From: an uncultured Burkholderiales bacterium
GTDB taxonomy: Bacteria; Pseudomonadota; Gammaproteobacteria; Burkholderiales; Burkholderiaceae_C
Direction: 5' to 3'
Assembly: GCA_903832625.1 (NCBI GenBank)
Contig: CAILCI010000036.1
Span: forward strand, 1 to 43,444
Length of the DNA: 43,444 bases
How positions within the stretch are numbered: position 1 is the first letter of the stretch; every line of letters begins with the position of its first letter. This document shows positions 16,097 through 25,705 of this stretch, one piece after another. The notes under the pieces are model-generated. The model had not been told where the DNA came from and did not search any database. It saw only the letters and a program-made list of their open reading frames with translations. The position numbers were made by a program, and so were the translations under genes.

Positions 16097-16574
16097 TCTC
16101 AACGCAGATAATTCTGAGGGCAACATGGTTGAGCAAGATGCTCAGCCGGAGTCGAAGGGTTTTGCGCCAGCTCCAAGTGTTGCGCCTGCACCCGCACCTG
16201 CACCAGTGGCCGCACCTGCGCCCCAGCGGTCTGGCATGATGGACATCATTTCTGCGCCATCTTCCTCCAAACCATCTATCTTGAGCGAAGGTTTCTCTTT
16301 CCGCGGAGAAATCGCTGCAAAGGGCGCCATCCACGTGGAAGGTTCGCTCAACGGGCAAATTCAAGTCGATGAACTGACCATTGGTGCGCGCGGTCAAGTC
16401 GACGGCGTGGTGACTTGCAGCAGCTTGCACATCAAGGGCAAGTTTTCGGGGACTGCTACGTGTAGCGAATTGATCGTTACATCTTCTGCATCTGTGGACG
16501 GGCATGTGGTTTATCGCACTTTGTCAGTTCAAAAAGGCGCTTCGATCAAAGGCGAATTGTTGTTGGTCAAATAA
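16065..16574 (+). CDS. Bactofilin 2 with Pro/Ala-rich N-terminal tail
   Basis: A 169-residue protein. Residues 1-70 are disordered, with an acidic start and an APAPAP-type stretch; residues about 78-165 form the bactofilin beta-helix (GSLNGQIQVDELTIGARG, GKFSGTATCSEL, GASIKGELLL). The start at MFNKSK lies inside the end of the peptidase gene in another frame (32-base overlap), which implies coupled translation. Two different bactofilins around one peptidase suggest mixed or stacked filaments. An in-frame start further upstream (16017) would add 16 residues unlike the family. Confidence 0.88.
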   Translation: MFNKSKTNSTNLNADNSEGNMVEQDAQPESKGFAPAPSVAPAPAPAPVAAPAPQRSGMMDIISAPSSSKPSILSEGFSFRGEIAAKGAIHVEGSLNGQIQVDELTIGARGQVDGVVTCSSLHIKGKFSGTATCSELIVTSSASVDGHVVYRTLSVQKGASIKGELLLVK

Positions 16575-16601
16575 GCCACTGACTCGTCTAAGATCGCAGA
16601 C

Positions 16602-17213
16602 ATGACTACTGAACACACAGCCACCATCAATGGTGAGGTTTTGCGCTTGCAGCGCGAGGCAAAGGGTTGGACATTGGGCGATTTGGCGGCTCGCGCATGC
16701 TTGTCGATCAAGCAAGTCCGCCAACTCGAAGAGGGCGGCAACAGCTCTTTTTACAGTGAATCGGTCAAAATCAATACCGCAAAAAAAGTAGCTGGATTGT
16801 TGGACATCTCCACGAGTGAGGTTTTCAATATTCCGGAATCCGAGATCGAGGTTGTAGCGGAAGCACACACGCCAAGCCAACTCTCCCAGGGTATTGAAAT
16901 TGAGATCGCCACCGCATCTTCCCCTGCGCTTGAGTCTTCAGATGACGAAGAGATCAAGGGAAAAACTCCGATTTGGTCCATCGCGGCTTTGTTTTTGGTG
17001 GCCGTTGGCGTAGCAGCTGTGTTGCGTCCCAGTGCAGACAATACTGCGCCAGAAACGGCGCCAGTCGTGCAAGCAGCGCCCGACAATGAAGTGGCTGCCA
17101 GCGCGAGTTCTCCCGCGAGTGCCATGGAATCAGCCACGCCAGCCGCTTCAGACGCCTCCAGCGGTGTGCCGAGTCAAGCGGCTCCAAGCGCGTCCGCTGC
17201 CAGCAAGCCCTGA
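16602..17213 (+). CDS. RodZ-like protein: cytoplasmic HTH, one membrane helix, periplasmic tail
   Basis: A 203-residue bitopic protein. Residues 8-76 form a Cro/RodZ-type helix-turn-helix (GWTLGDLAARACLSIKQVRQ). An acidic linker, one membrane helix (about 122-141) and a low-complexity Ala/Pro/Ser tail (about 145-203) follow. RodZ links MreB to the wall-elongation machinery. This protein lacks the C-terminal beta domain of true RodZ, so it is better called RodZ-like. It follows bactofilin 2 by 27 bases and may anchor the bactofilin-peptidase complex. Its stop directly abuts the hemH stop (TGATCA). Confidence 0.75.
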   Translation: MTTEHTATINGEVLRLQREAKGWTLGDLAARACLSIKQVRQLEEGGNSSFYSESVKINTAKKVAGLLDISTSEVFNIPESEIEVVAEAHTPSQLSQGIEIEIATASSPALESSDDEEIKGKTPIWSIAALFLVAVGVAAVLRPSADNTAPETAPVVQAAPDNEVAASASSPASAMESATPAASDASSGVPSQAAPSASAASKP

Positions 17214-18305
17214 TCAGTTGCTCGCACCGAGCGCTAGCGCTTCGCGGCGGCTGGTTTCCAATTCTTGCGGTGTTGAACTGTTCCAGCCCGACATGTGTTG
17301 GAGACACACACTGTGCAGGGCGTCAATCCATGGCGCGCTGTCATTCAAGCATTCAATGTATTTGAATGATTTGCCGCCGTGCGTGATGAACGCGGATTTG
17401 GCCTCGAGTGCTATTTCTTCCAAAGTTTCAAGGCAGTCGCTCGTGAAGCCTGGGCAAATCAAATCCACACTGTCAACGCCTTGTTGCGCGAGTTCGATCA
17501 GGGTGGGCTCGGTATAGGGTTCTAGCCACTTGGCTTTGCCAAAACGGGATTGGAACGTCACGCGGTACTGATCTTTGCGCAAATTGAGTTTTTCACCCAA
17601 CAAACGCGCTGTTTTGTAGCACTCACAGTGGTAGGGGTCGCCCAAATGCAGGGTGCGCTCGGGCACACCATGAAAGCTCATGACCAACTGCGCGGATTGA
17701 CCGTTGAGCGCCCAATGTGCTTTGATTTTTTGAGCCAAGGCATCGATGTAGTCTGCGTGGTCGTGGTAGTGGTTGATGAAGCGAAACTCCGGCAAATGGC
17801 GGGTTTTCAAAGCCCAGTGGTAGACCGCATCAAAAACGCTGGCTGTGGTGGTGCCCGAGTATTGCGGATAGGCGGGCAAGATCAACACACGCTGAACACC
17901 CAAAGCCTTGAGTTCGTCGAGTTGCGAGGCAATGGATGTGGCGCCGTAGCGCATGGCAAAACGAACCATGACTTGGGAGCCTGCGGCATCGAATTTTTCT
18001 TGCAATGCTTGGGCTTGGCGCTGAGTCCAGACTTTCAGGGGCGAGCCTTGTTCAGTCCAAATGCTGGCATATTTTTTGGCTGACTTGGCGGGGCGAACAC
18101 GCAAAATAATGCCGTGCAAAATCGTCAACCAGATCAGGCGAGGAATTTCAACCACGCGGTGATCCCCCAAAAACTCACCCAAATAACGTCTCAGAGCCGC
18201 TGCGGTTGGCGCGTCAGGCGTTCCTAAGTTGCATAAAAGCACTGCCGTGCGCGATTTTTGCCCGTGGGTAAACGCAGGCTCGGCTGTAAAAGGAGATGTA
18301 AGCAT
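17214..18305 (-). CDS. hemH: Ferrochelatase (last step of heme synthesis)
   Basis: Inserts Fe2+ into protoporphyrin IX. The 363-residue protein has the two catalytic residues of the family: His212 in VMSFHGVPERT and Glu293 in FTSDCLETLEE. Further conserved blocks are LLCNLGTPDAP at the N-terminus, LPAYPQYSGTTTAS and QSRFGKAKWLEPYT. It lies 14 bases downstream of the squalene gene hpnE in the same direction, so heme and squalene genes may share a transcript. The gene ends exactly where the convergent RodZ-like gene ends. Confidence 0.96.
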   Translation of the reverse strand: MLTSPFTAEPAFTHGQKSRTAVLLCNLGTPDAPTAAALRRYLGEFLGDHRVVEIPRLIWLTILHGIILRVRPAKSAKKYASIWTEQGSPLKVWTQRQAQALQEKFDAAGSQVMVRFAMRYGATSIASQLDELKALGVQRVLILPAYPQYSGTTTASVFDAVYHWALKTRHLPEFRFINHYHDHADYIDALAQKIKAHWALNGQSAQLVMSFHGVPERTLHLGDPYHCECYKTARLLGEKLNLRKDQYRVTFQSRFGKAKWLEPYTEPTLIELAQQGVDSVDLICPGFTSDCLETLEEIALEAKSAFITHGGKSFKYIECLNDSAPWIDALHSVCLQHMSGWNSSTPQELETSRREALALGASN

Positions 18306-18319
18306 GGCTGTATTTTGGC

Positions 18320-19600
18320 CTATTTGATGAGGTGATCGCTCAGTATGGTTTGAATGACCTCATGCCCGCTGCGCACAGCGCCCTCAAGCGTTGCCGGATA
18401 CGGCCCTTGCACATAATCTCCACAAGCCCATAGTTTGGCGGCGATTTGCATCGGTGGACGCGCGAGTTGCGGAGTGCAAGAAAAAGTAGCACGTTTTTCA
18501 ACCAATGTTTTCACGCCACTCAAGTTCTGCAAGCCCAGTTGTTGTTGCAGTTGCGCCATAACCAAGTGCGTCAGTTGCTCGGTATCGCGCTGGCAAGCGC
18601 TCACCACCGCGGCGAGCAATCCAGCTTGGTTTGTGGTTTGGCCGTGATCAAAGACGAATTGCGCAGGTTGTTGGGCCGAATACGCCAGTGCCATCATGGG
18701 CCGATCGAGTCCTTTGAAGTGGGCGTCATGGCATTGCAAATACACCGTGGCAATGCCTTGGTGCTGCAGTTGCTGAGTTTGCTGAGCCCATGCCGGATTG
18801 AAGTCTTGGGTCAGTGCTGCGGCTTGCCACGCTGGACAGGCCAGCACAACGTGTGTGTTGGGGGTGTGCAGCCATTGCGCAATGTCTTGATTGTTGACAC
18901 GGTGCTTGAAGGCGAGCTGGCACTGCTTGATTTGTAAATGCTCTAAACACGCGTTGACCCATAGTTCGCTCAGATTCACACGTGGAATGAGCAAGTCGCA
19001 ACCACCGTGGCCGCTGGTGAACGCATCTTTTAAAACCCGCAAAAACACAGCGGCGCTTGCGCTGTCCACCGGTGTGTTGAGGGCAGACAAACACAAGGGC
19101 TCAATGAGCTGCGCCATGACGGTGTGCGAAAGTGCATGGTGATCGCACAAATCTTGAACACTCCAGTGGTCAGCGCATGTGAAGCCTTGTATTTGCCAGC
19201 GCAGAGCAGCCGTTAACAAGGCCAGTTTGTCGCGCCAACGCCAACCTTGGGCTTGAAAGACTCCGAGCAACAAACCCACACTGGGCGAGGCAGTGCGCAT
19301 TTGAAAACCTTGCCCGTTGGGCAGTCGCAAATCAAGCGGGGTGCGCAATAGCAAGGCATCTGCATCGGGTATGACGAGCCGCATCAAGGCCAAGGTGGCG
19401 GTGTAGGCGCCGATCAAAATATGTTGGCCGTTATCCAGCGACGGCGAGCTGGGCGCAAGATTTAAACCGCGCGCGCGTCCACCCGCTTGAGCGCTGGCCT
19501 CATGCAGCGTGACTTGAAAGCCCGCCTGTGAGGCATACAAAGCGGCAGACAAGCCCGACCAGCCTGCTCCCACAATGTGGACGTGTTGGGTCACGGGCAT
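18320..19600 (-). CDS. hpnE: Hydroxysqualene dehydroxylase HpnE
   Basis: A 426-residue FAD-dependent amine-oxidase-like enzyme that performs the last step of bacterial squalene synthesis (hydroxysqualene to squalene). The dinucleotide motif VGAGWSGLSAALYA (10-23) and LHEASAQAGGRARG are typical. The C-terminal WACGDYVQGPYPATLEGAVRSG binds the flavin. It starts 6 bases after hpnD, consistent with the hpnCDE operon. The product squalene could feed hopanoid synthesis, but no squalene-hopene cyclase gene is in the window. Confidence 0.9.
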   Translation of the reverse strand: MPVTQHVHIVGAGWSGLSAALYASQAGFQVTLHEASAQAGGRARGLNLAPSSPSLDNGQHILIGAYTATLALMRLVIPDADALLLRTPLDLRLPNGQGFQMRTASPSVGLLLGVFQAQGWRWRDKLALLTAALRWQIQGFTCADHWSVQDLCDHHALSHTVMAQLIEPLCLSALNTPVDSASAAVFLRVLKDAFTSGHGGCDLLIPRVNLSELWVNACLEHLQIKQCQLAFKHRVNNQDIAQWLHTPNTHVVLACPAWQAAALTQDFNPAWAQQTQQLQHQGIATVYLQCHDAHFKGLDRPMMALAYSAQQPAQFVFDHGQTTNQAGLLAAVVSACQRDTEQLTHLVMAQLQQQLGLQNLSGVKTLVEKRATFSCTPQLARPPMQIAAKLWACGDYVQGPYPATLEGAVRSGHEVIQTILSDHLIK

Positions 19601-19606
19601 CTGAAG

Positions 19607-20446
19607 TCAAAAGCGTCCGAGCGCTTGCATTTTCCAAGCCAGCCACATTTTTCGAAGCGGTGTCAACGCCACACGTTGACTCAAGACGGGAAACTTGCGT
19701 GACTCGATCTCGACCAGCAAAGTGCGGTAAATGCTGGCCATCATCAAGCCCGGTTTTTGCGTTTTCCAATCTGCGCTGGGCAGAAGGGAAAAAGCTTTTT
19801 CATAAAGCCCTTGAGCGCGTTGCGCTTGAAACTGCATCAAGGCTTGAAACCGCTCAGAGTCAAGCCGATTCAAAATTTCGTGCGCTTTGACGTCAAATTG
19901 CTGCAACTCGGAGATCGGCAGGTAAATGCGTCCACGCAAGGCGTCTTCGCCCACATCACGGATGATGTTGGTCAGCTGAAATGCTTGTCCTAAGGTGTGG
20001 GCATAAGCTTGGGTTTGGGATTCTGTTTGTCCAAAAATTTGCGCCGAAACCTCACCCACCACGCCGGCCACCAAATGGCAATAGCCAGCCAGCGCCGGAT
20101 AGTCGAGGTAGCGGGTTTGGGTCAAATCCATTTCGCAGCCTTCAATCACCGATTGAAGTTGCATCTCGTTGAGACCAAATTCAGCGCACAAGGGCATGAG
20201 CGCCTGCATGACAGGGTGTTGCGGTTTGCCAGCAAAGGCTTGGTGCACTTCGTTGCGCCACCAAGCCAGTTTTGTTTGCGCCACGCCCGCATCGTGGACT
20301 TCGTCCACCACATCGTCAATCTCGCGGCAAAAGGCGTAAAAGGCAGTGATCGCCAAGCGTCGCTTGGGCGGCAAAAACAAAAAGGCATAGTAAAAACTGC
20401 TGCCCGAAGATGCCGCTTTTTGCTGAACGTAGTGTTGAGGTGTCAT
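19607..20446 (-). CDS. hpnD: Presqualene diphosphate synthase HpnD
   Basis: A 279-residue trans-prenyltransferase of the squalene/phytoene synthase family, which joins two farnesyl diphosphates into presqualene diphosphate. The first aspartate motif is DDVVDE (44-49) and the second lies in IRDVGEDALRGRIYLP. The tail WLAWKMQALGRF is usual for HpnD. Its start is 21 bases after hpnC. Phytoene synthase would look similar, but the pairing with HpnC and HpnE settles the assignment. Confidence 0.92.
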   Translation of the reverse strand: MTPQHYVQQKAASSGSSFYYAFLFLPPKRRLAITAFYAFCREIDDVVDEVHDAGVAQTKLAWWRNEVHQAFAGKPQHPVMQALMPLCAEFGLNEMQLQSVIEGCEMDLTQTRYLDYPALAGYCHLVAGVVGEVSAQIFGQTESQTQAYAHTLGQAFQLTNIIRDVGEDALRGRIYLPISELQQFDVKAHEILNRLDSERFQALMQFQAQRAQGLYEKAFSLLPSADWKTQKPGLMMASIYRTLLVEIESRKFPVLSQRVALTPLRKMWLAWKMQALGRF

Positions 20447-20467
20447 GCTGTTCGGATTATCCCGCCC

Positions 20468-21223
20468 TCACATGCTCAGACAGCGCCATGCAATGACGCA
20501 CTTGTCCCATCGCGTCAGGCTCGGGTTGTCAATGTTGGCCTCGAGTTTGTCCAAAATACGCAGACCTCCGTGCACCACGGCACGCAGTTCCCAGCCAATT
20601 CGCCCCTTGATGCGCTTGGGCAGGGCAATACCTTGCATCATCAATTCGCGGGCAAAGCGTTGCTCTTCTTCGACGGTGCAATTCAAAGGCAAATAGTCTC
20701 GGCTGCGGCGCATGTCTTTCTTGCGATCTTGCCAACAGTTGATGAGTTGCAAAGCGGTGCAAATGGCATCGCTTTGGCTCAGCGAGGCTGAATCGTCAAT
20801 ATCGTACAAATGCAGCATCAACCGGCCAATGGTGTTGGCCGAGCGTTGGCAATACTGCAACAGGTCTTCGCGCGATTTGTAGCGTTCTCCGGTGGCGGTA
20901 TAGATGATGTCTTGCTCAAAAGCGTCGAGCAAGTTTTGCATTTGCACCATCGGCAATTTGAATTGGCGAATGATCTCTGCCAATGGCTCGAAAACATTGA
21001 CCCAACGCGGATCAAAGCTGTAGTTGGGGGTCAGGCAGCGTGTGAGCTCATCTTTGTACTCTGAGAGCACGCGCAAACGCTCGTGGGCGGGCTCTTGGCC
21101 TTCGTCGGCCAAGTCATCGGCCACACGGGCAAAGTGGTAGATGGCGACCACAGCGGGGCGCAGTCGAGGCGGGCACAACCAGGAAGCGACGGGAAAGTTT
21201 TCGTAATGATCAATGGCGGACAT
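20468..21223 (-). CDS. hpnC: Hydroxysqualene synthase HpnC
   Basis: A 251-residue squalene/phytoene synthase family member that turns presqualene diphosphate into hydroxysqualene. The first aspartate motif is ADDLADE (35-41); the second region is NCWQDRKKDMRRSRDYLP, with a basic pattern seen in HpnC rather than HpnD. It is the first gene of hpnC-hpnD-hpnE-hemH and is divergent from the RND efflux operon, with 81 bases between the two start codons. Confidence 0.92.
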   Translation of the reverse strand: MSAIDHYENFPVASWLCPPRLRPAVVAIYHFARVADDLADEGQEPAHERLRVLSEYKDELTRCLTPNYSFDPRWVNVFEPLAEIIRQFKLPMVQMQNLLDAFEQDIIYTATGERYKSREDLLQYCQRSANTIGRLMLHLYDIDDSASLSQSDAICTALQLINCWQDRKKDMRRSRDYLPLNCTVEEEQRFARELMMQGIALPKRIKGRIGWELRAVVHGGLRILDKLEANIDNPSLTRWDKCVIAWRCLSM

Positions 21224-21304
21224 GGCTGAATTGTCGCTTGTTGCGAAAGGGCTTTTTCATGGGTTAAGATTGCTGACCAGTTAGTTATTAATTTGTGAAT
21301 ACTT

Positions 21305-22408
21305 ATGTACAACACAGTTTTGGTTGTTTTTCGATTTCTGGTGCTTGTTTGCTTGGCCAGTTTGTTGGTGGCATGTGGCAAAACCCAAGCGCCGCCGCCA
21401 TTGGAGCGCGCTGTCAAGCTGATGACTTTGGGCCAGACTCAGCAAGCCGCTACGCAGAGCTATTCAGGCGAAATTCGCGCCCGCATTGAGGCGGGCTTGG
21501 GTTTTCGAGTGGCAGGCAAATTAACGGCGCGCTATGTCGAATTGGGTCAACACGTCAAGGCTGGCCAATTGCTGGCTGACATAGACCCGCAAGATTACGC
21601 CTTGTCTGCCCAAGCCGCGCAAGCGCAACTTTTAGGCGCGCAAACCAACCGCGATTTGGCGGCTTCTGACTTCAAACGCTACAAAGACTTGTTTGACCAG
21701 GGCTTCATCAGTGGTGCAGAGCTAGAGCGGCGTGAGGCCACATTCAAGGCCGCCCAAGCGCAGTGGGAGCAAGCCAAAGCCCAGCGTGATGTGCAATCTA
21801 ACCAAGCCAGCTACACGCATTTGCTGGCCGATTCAGCGGGCGTGATTACTTCCATTGACGCCAACGTCGGCCAGGTGCTGGCGGTTGGGCAATCCGTGGT
21901 GCGCTTGGCGCAAGACGGTGCGCGCGACGTGGTGTTTGCTGTTCCCGAGGAGCAGCTCAACCAACTCAAGCCGGGGCAAAAGCTTGACATCAGCCTGTGG
22001 CAAAGCAAACAAACAACTCAAGCCCAAGTGCGCGATGTCGCTGCCAGCGCAGATCCTGTCACACGGACGTTTGCCGTCAAAGCGGCATTGCTCAACAGCA
22101 CGACAGACCATCCGGCAGATTGGGTATTGGGTGCAACAGCCAATGTGTTCTTGCCCACGCAGCAAGCGCCGTTGGATCGCTTGGTGATTCCTACCAGCGC
22201 ATTACGCTCTGATGCGAGTGGGACTTCGGTTTGGCTTTTTGATCCATCCACGTCAACCGTCAAAGCGCAGGTGGTGAATGTCAAAGGCATTGAAGACAAC
22301 CAAGTGGTGATTGCGTCGGGCCTCACACTGGGCGACACCATCGTGACCACCGGTGTACATGTGTTGACTGAGGGACAAAAAGTCTCGATCTTCAAGTCAA
22401 GGCCTTGA
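21305..22408 (+). CDS. RND efflux periplasmic adaptor (membrane fusion) lipoprotein
   Basis: A 367-residue adaptor that links an inner-membrane RND pump to an outer-membrane channel. The signal peptide ends in the lipobox LLVAC with Cys24 as lipid attachment site. The lipoyl-like halves frame an alpha-helical hairpin (about 95-170), followed by beta-barrel and membrane-proximal domains. It lies 6 bases before the pump gene. No TolC-type channel gene and no dedicated regulator are adjacent, so the pump probably borrows a channel from elsewhere. Confidence 0.9.
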   Translation: MYNTVLVVFRFLVLVCLASLLVACGKTQAPPPLERAVKLMTLGQTQQAATQSYSGEIRARIEAGLGFRVAGKLTARYVELGQHVKAGQLLADIDPQDYALSAQAAQAQLLGAQTNRDLAASDFKRYKDLFDQGFISGAELERREATFKAAQAQWEQAKAQRDVQSNQASYTHLLADSAGVITSIDANVGQVLAVGQSVVRLAQDGARDVVFAVPEEQLNQLKPGQKLDISLWQSKQTTQAQVRDVAASADPVTRTFAVKAALLNSTTDHPADWVLGATANVFLPTQQAPLDRLVIPTSALRSDASGTSVWLFDPSTSTVKAQVVNVKGIEDNQVVIASGLTLGDTIVTTGVHVLTEGQKVSIFKSRP

Positions 22409-22414
22409 GCTGTT

Positions 22415-25400
22415 ATGAAGAACTTCAATTTATCCAAGTGGGCCATTGAGCACGCAGCCTTGACGCGCTATCTGATGGTGGCGCTGATGGTTCTGGGCAT
22501 TGCTTCGTATTTTCAGTTGGGGCAAGACGAAGATCCGCCGTTTACCTTCAGAGCCATGGTGATCAGTGCGGCTTGGCCGGGCGCGACAGCGCAACAAATG
22601 GCGGAGCAGGTGACCGACAAAATTGAGCGTACTTTGCAAGAAGTACCCAATGTGGACCGTATTCGCAGCTACTCCAAACCGGGCGAAATGCTCATCTTGT
22701 TTCAGGTGAAAGATTCGACCCGTCCGCAAGAAGTTCAGCAAACTTGGTACACCGTGCGAAAAAAAATTGGCGACATGCGCTCTACGCTGCCGCGCAATGT
22801 ACAAGGCCCAGTCTTCAATGATGAGTTTGGCGATGTGTTTGGGGTTATTTATGCCCTAGATGCGCCGGGTTTCAGCTCGGCCGAAGTCAAACGCATGTCA
22901 GACGACATACGCCAAGCTTTGTTGCATGTCACAGATGTGGCCAAGGTAGAGCAATATGGCGTTCAGGACGAAAAAATATACGTTGAAATTTCGCAAAAGC
23001 GCTTGGTGCAACTGGGGCTAGACCTCAATGGTGTGTTGGCGCAACTGGGCCAACAAAACGCCGTTGAAGATTCGGGCGCGATTCAATCCACCCAAGATGC
23101 CATCCGTCTTCGCATCACGGGGCAATTTGACACCGAAGAAGCGCTGCGACTGATGCCCATTCGCGGTAGCTCTGGTCAACAAGTCAAGCTGGGCGACATA
23201 GCTCAAGTCAAGCGCGGGTATGTGGAGCCAGCAACCGTCAAGATGCATTACCAAGGTAAAAATGTCATTGGCTTGGGCGTGTCCATGGCCAAGGGCGGTG
23301 ACATCATTGCTTTGGGCAAGGCGCTCAACGAAGCCACCCAACGCATTGAGCGCAGCTTGCCAGCTGGCGTGCAGTTGCTCAAAGTGCAAGACCAACCGCA
23401 AGCGGTGAGTCAGTCGGTGGGAGAGTTCATTCACGTGCTGATTGAAGCGGTGGTGATTGTGTTGTTGGTGAGCTTTGTGGCCCTGGGTTTGCACAAAGGG
23501 GGACGCTACGGTTGGTACGTAGATATTCGCCCCGGCTTGGTGGTCGCTATCACCATTCCCTTGGTGTTGTCGATGACCTTTTTGGCCATGAACTATTGGG
23601 GCATAGGGCTGCACAAAATTTCGCTCGGCTCGCTCATCATTGCTTTGGGATTATTGGTCGATGACGCCATCATCGCTGTTGAAATGATGGTGCGAAAAAT
23701 GGAAGAGGGCTTTGACAAAGTAGCCGCAGCCAGTTACGCCTACAACGTCACGGCCATGCCCATGTTGACGGGCACGCTCATCACAGCCACAGGTTTTTTG
23801 CCGATCGGTTTGGCACGCTCGACCGTGGGCGAATACACCTACGCTATTTTTGCAGTCACCGTCATTGCCTTGGTGTTGAGTTGGTGGGTGTCGGTCTACT
23901 TTGTGCCTTATTTGGGGACTTTGTTGCTCAAGGTCAAACACCACAGCGCGGGGGAGAGTACTGAGTCTTTTGATGGTGCGTTCTACGAAAAGTTTAGATT
24001 CTTAGTCACTTGGTGTGTGGTCAATCGCTGGAAGGCCATTGGCATCACGGTGCTCATATTTGTCATGGGCATTGTGGGCATGAGCCAAGTGCAGCAACAG
24101 TTTTTCCCTGATTCCAGCCGACCCGAAATCTTGGTTGACCTCTCTTTTGTGGAGGGGACGGCGATTGCCGCTAACGAAGCCGTGACGCAGCGCATTGAAG
24201 ATCGATTGCGCCAAGAAAAAGGCGTTCAATCCTTGGCCACATGGATTGGTTCTGGAGCTCCGCGTTTTTACCTGCCACTCGATCAGCAGTTCCCGCAGTC
24301 CAATTTTTCTCAAATTATTGTGTTGCCAAACTCGTTGGCCGAGCGCGAGACCTTGCGGCTGAGCTTGCCCGCCATGCTGCAACAAGAATTTCCTGAAGTT
24401 CGTGCTCGCGTCAAACTGTTGCCCAATGGGCCACCCGTGCCGTATCCGGTTCAATTTCGAGTGGTCGGGCCTGATCCAAAAATGCTGCGCCAACATGCCG
24501 ACGAGGTCAAAGCCTTAATGCGCGCCAATCCGACCACACGCGGCGTCAACGACAACTGGAATGAATCGGTCAAAGTCTTGAATATGGAGATTGACCAAGC
24601 CAAAGCGCGTACTTTGGGCGTGAGCAGCCAGTCGATTGCGCAAAGTTTGCACACCTTGTTTGTGGGCTCCAATGTGGAGCAATTCCGCGAAGACAACAAA
24701 CTCATCGATGTGGTGCTGCGCCAACCTCTGAACGAGCGCGATGCCATCAGCGACATCAACAACGCCTATATTTCCACCGCCTCAGGCAAGCTCATTCCGG
24801 CTGGGCAAATTCTCAAGCCTGTATTGAATTGGGAGCCAGGTGTGATGTGGCGCGAAGGGCGTGAATACGCCATTACCGTGCAATGCGACATTGCTGAAGG
24901 CTTGCAAGGCGCAACGGTGACCCAACAGCTCATGCCCGAGTTGCTCAAACTTCAAGCCAGCTGGGCGCAAAACTCAATTGCCAATTACCGTGTCGAAGTG
25001 GCAGGTGCGGTGGAGGAAAGCTCCAAAGGCTCTAGCTCTATCTCGGCGGGCATGCCTTTGATGTTGTTCATCACCTTCACTTTGTTGATGCTGCAATTGC
25101 ATAGCTTTAGCCGAACCGTCTTGGTCTTCCTCACGGGACCTTTGGGCATCGCGGGTGTGGCATTCGCTTTGTTGGTGCTCAACCGACCGTTTGGATTTGT
25201 GGCCTTGCTGGGCGTGATTGCCTTGATGGGCATGATTCAGCGCAATTCGGTCATCTTGATCGACCAAGTTGAGCGTGATCGCGAGGCCGGTGTGCCCACT
25301 TGGAAGGCCATTGTCGAGTCCGCTGTGCGACGCTTGCGCCCGATTGTGTTGACCGCCGCAGCCGCTGTGCTGGCCATGATTCCGCTCACCCGCAGCGTGT

Positions 25401-25525
25401 TTTGGGGGCCGATGGCGGTGGCCATCATGGGCGGCTTGATTGTGGCGACAGTGCTCACTTTATTGGCCTTACCCGCCATATATGCAGCGTGGTTTAAGGT
25501 CGAAGTGCCAAAACAGGGCGCTTAA
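22415..25525 (+). CDS. RND efflux pump permease (HAE-type)
   Basis: A 1036-residue proton-driven transporter with 12 membrane helices and two large periplasmic loops. The start (WAIEHAALTRYLMVALMVLG) is helix 1, and Asp416-Asp417 in LGLLVDDAIIAVE on helix 4 are the proton-relay pair. The second half repeats the fold. Length fits the family. Divergence from AcrB and a single adaptor leave the substrate open; dyes, solvents or small organic acids are possible. Stop at 25525, 34 bases before tRNA-Leu. Confidence 0.93.
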   Translation: MKNFNLSKWAIEHAALTRYLMVALMVLGIASYFQLGQDEDPPFTFRAMVISAAWPGATAQQMAEQVTDKIERTLQEVPNVDRIRSYSKPGEMLILFQVKDSTRPQEVQQTWYTVRKKIGDMRSTLPRNVQGPVFNDEFGDVFGVIYALDAPGFSSAEVKRMSDDIRQALLHVTDVAKVEQYGVQDEKIYVEISQKRLVQLGLDLNGVLAQLGQQNAVEDSGAIQSTQDAIRLRITGQFDTEEALRLMPIRGSSGQQVKLGDIAQVKRGYVEPATVKMHYQGKNVIGLGVSMAKGGDIIALGKALNEATQRIERSLPAGVQLLKVQDQPQAVSQSVGEFIHVLIEAVVIVLLVSFVALGLHKGGRYGWYVDIRPGLVVAITIPLVLSMTFLAMNYWGIGLHKISLGSLIIALGLLVDDAIIAVEMMVRKMEEGFDKVAAASYAYNVTAMPMLTGTLITATGFLPIGLARSTVGEYTYAIFAVTVIALVLSWWVSVYFVPYLGTLLLKVKHHSAGESTESFDGAFYEKFRFLVTWCVVNRWKAIGITVLIFVMGIVGMSQVQQQFFPDSSRPEILVDLSFVEGTAIAANEAVTQRIEDRLRQEKGVQSLATWIGSGAPRFYLPLDQQFPQSNFSQIIVLPNSLAERETLRLSLPAMLQQEFPEVRARVKLLPNGPPVPYPVQFRVVGPDPKMLRQHADEVKALMRANPTTRGVNDNWNESVKVLNMEIDQAKARTLGVSSQSIAQSLHTLFVGSNVEQFREDNKLIDVVLRQPLNERDAISDINNAYISTASGKLIPAGQILKPVLNWEPGVMWREGREYAITVQCDIAEGLQGATVTQQLMPELLKLQASWAQNSIANYRVEVAGAVEESSKGSSSISAGMPLMLFITFTLLMLQLHSFSRTVLVFLTGPLGIAGVAFALLVLNRPFGFVALLGVIALMGMIQRNSVILIDQVERDREAGVPTWKAIVESAVRRLRPIVLTAAAAVLAMIPLTRSVFWGPMAVAIMGGLIVATVLTLLALPAIYAAWFKVEVPKQGA

Positions 25526-25559
25526 CAGGATAAAATTCGCAGTTAACCTTAAAAAAACC

Positions 25560-25646
25560 GCGCGGGTGGCGAAATTGGTAGACGCACCAGGTTTAGGTCC
25601 TGACGGTAGCAATACTGTGGGGGTTCGAGTCCCCCCCCGCGCACCA
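25560..25646 (+). tRNA. tRNA-Leu (anticodon TAG)
   Basis: An 87-base class II tRNA with encoded CCA. The acceptor stem is GCGCGGG/CCCGCGC, the D arm contains AAATTGGTAGAC, the anticodon loop is TTTAGGT (positions 34-36 TAG), a long variable arm follows, and the T arm is GGTTCGAGTCC. It stands directly upstream of tig, a common order in this bacterial group. Confidence 0.95.
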
Positions 25647-25705
25647 AACTCATCATGGGCAGCAAAGTTGCTGTCCATGCTAAATGCCAAATTAGGAGAA
25701 ATTAA

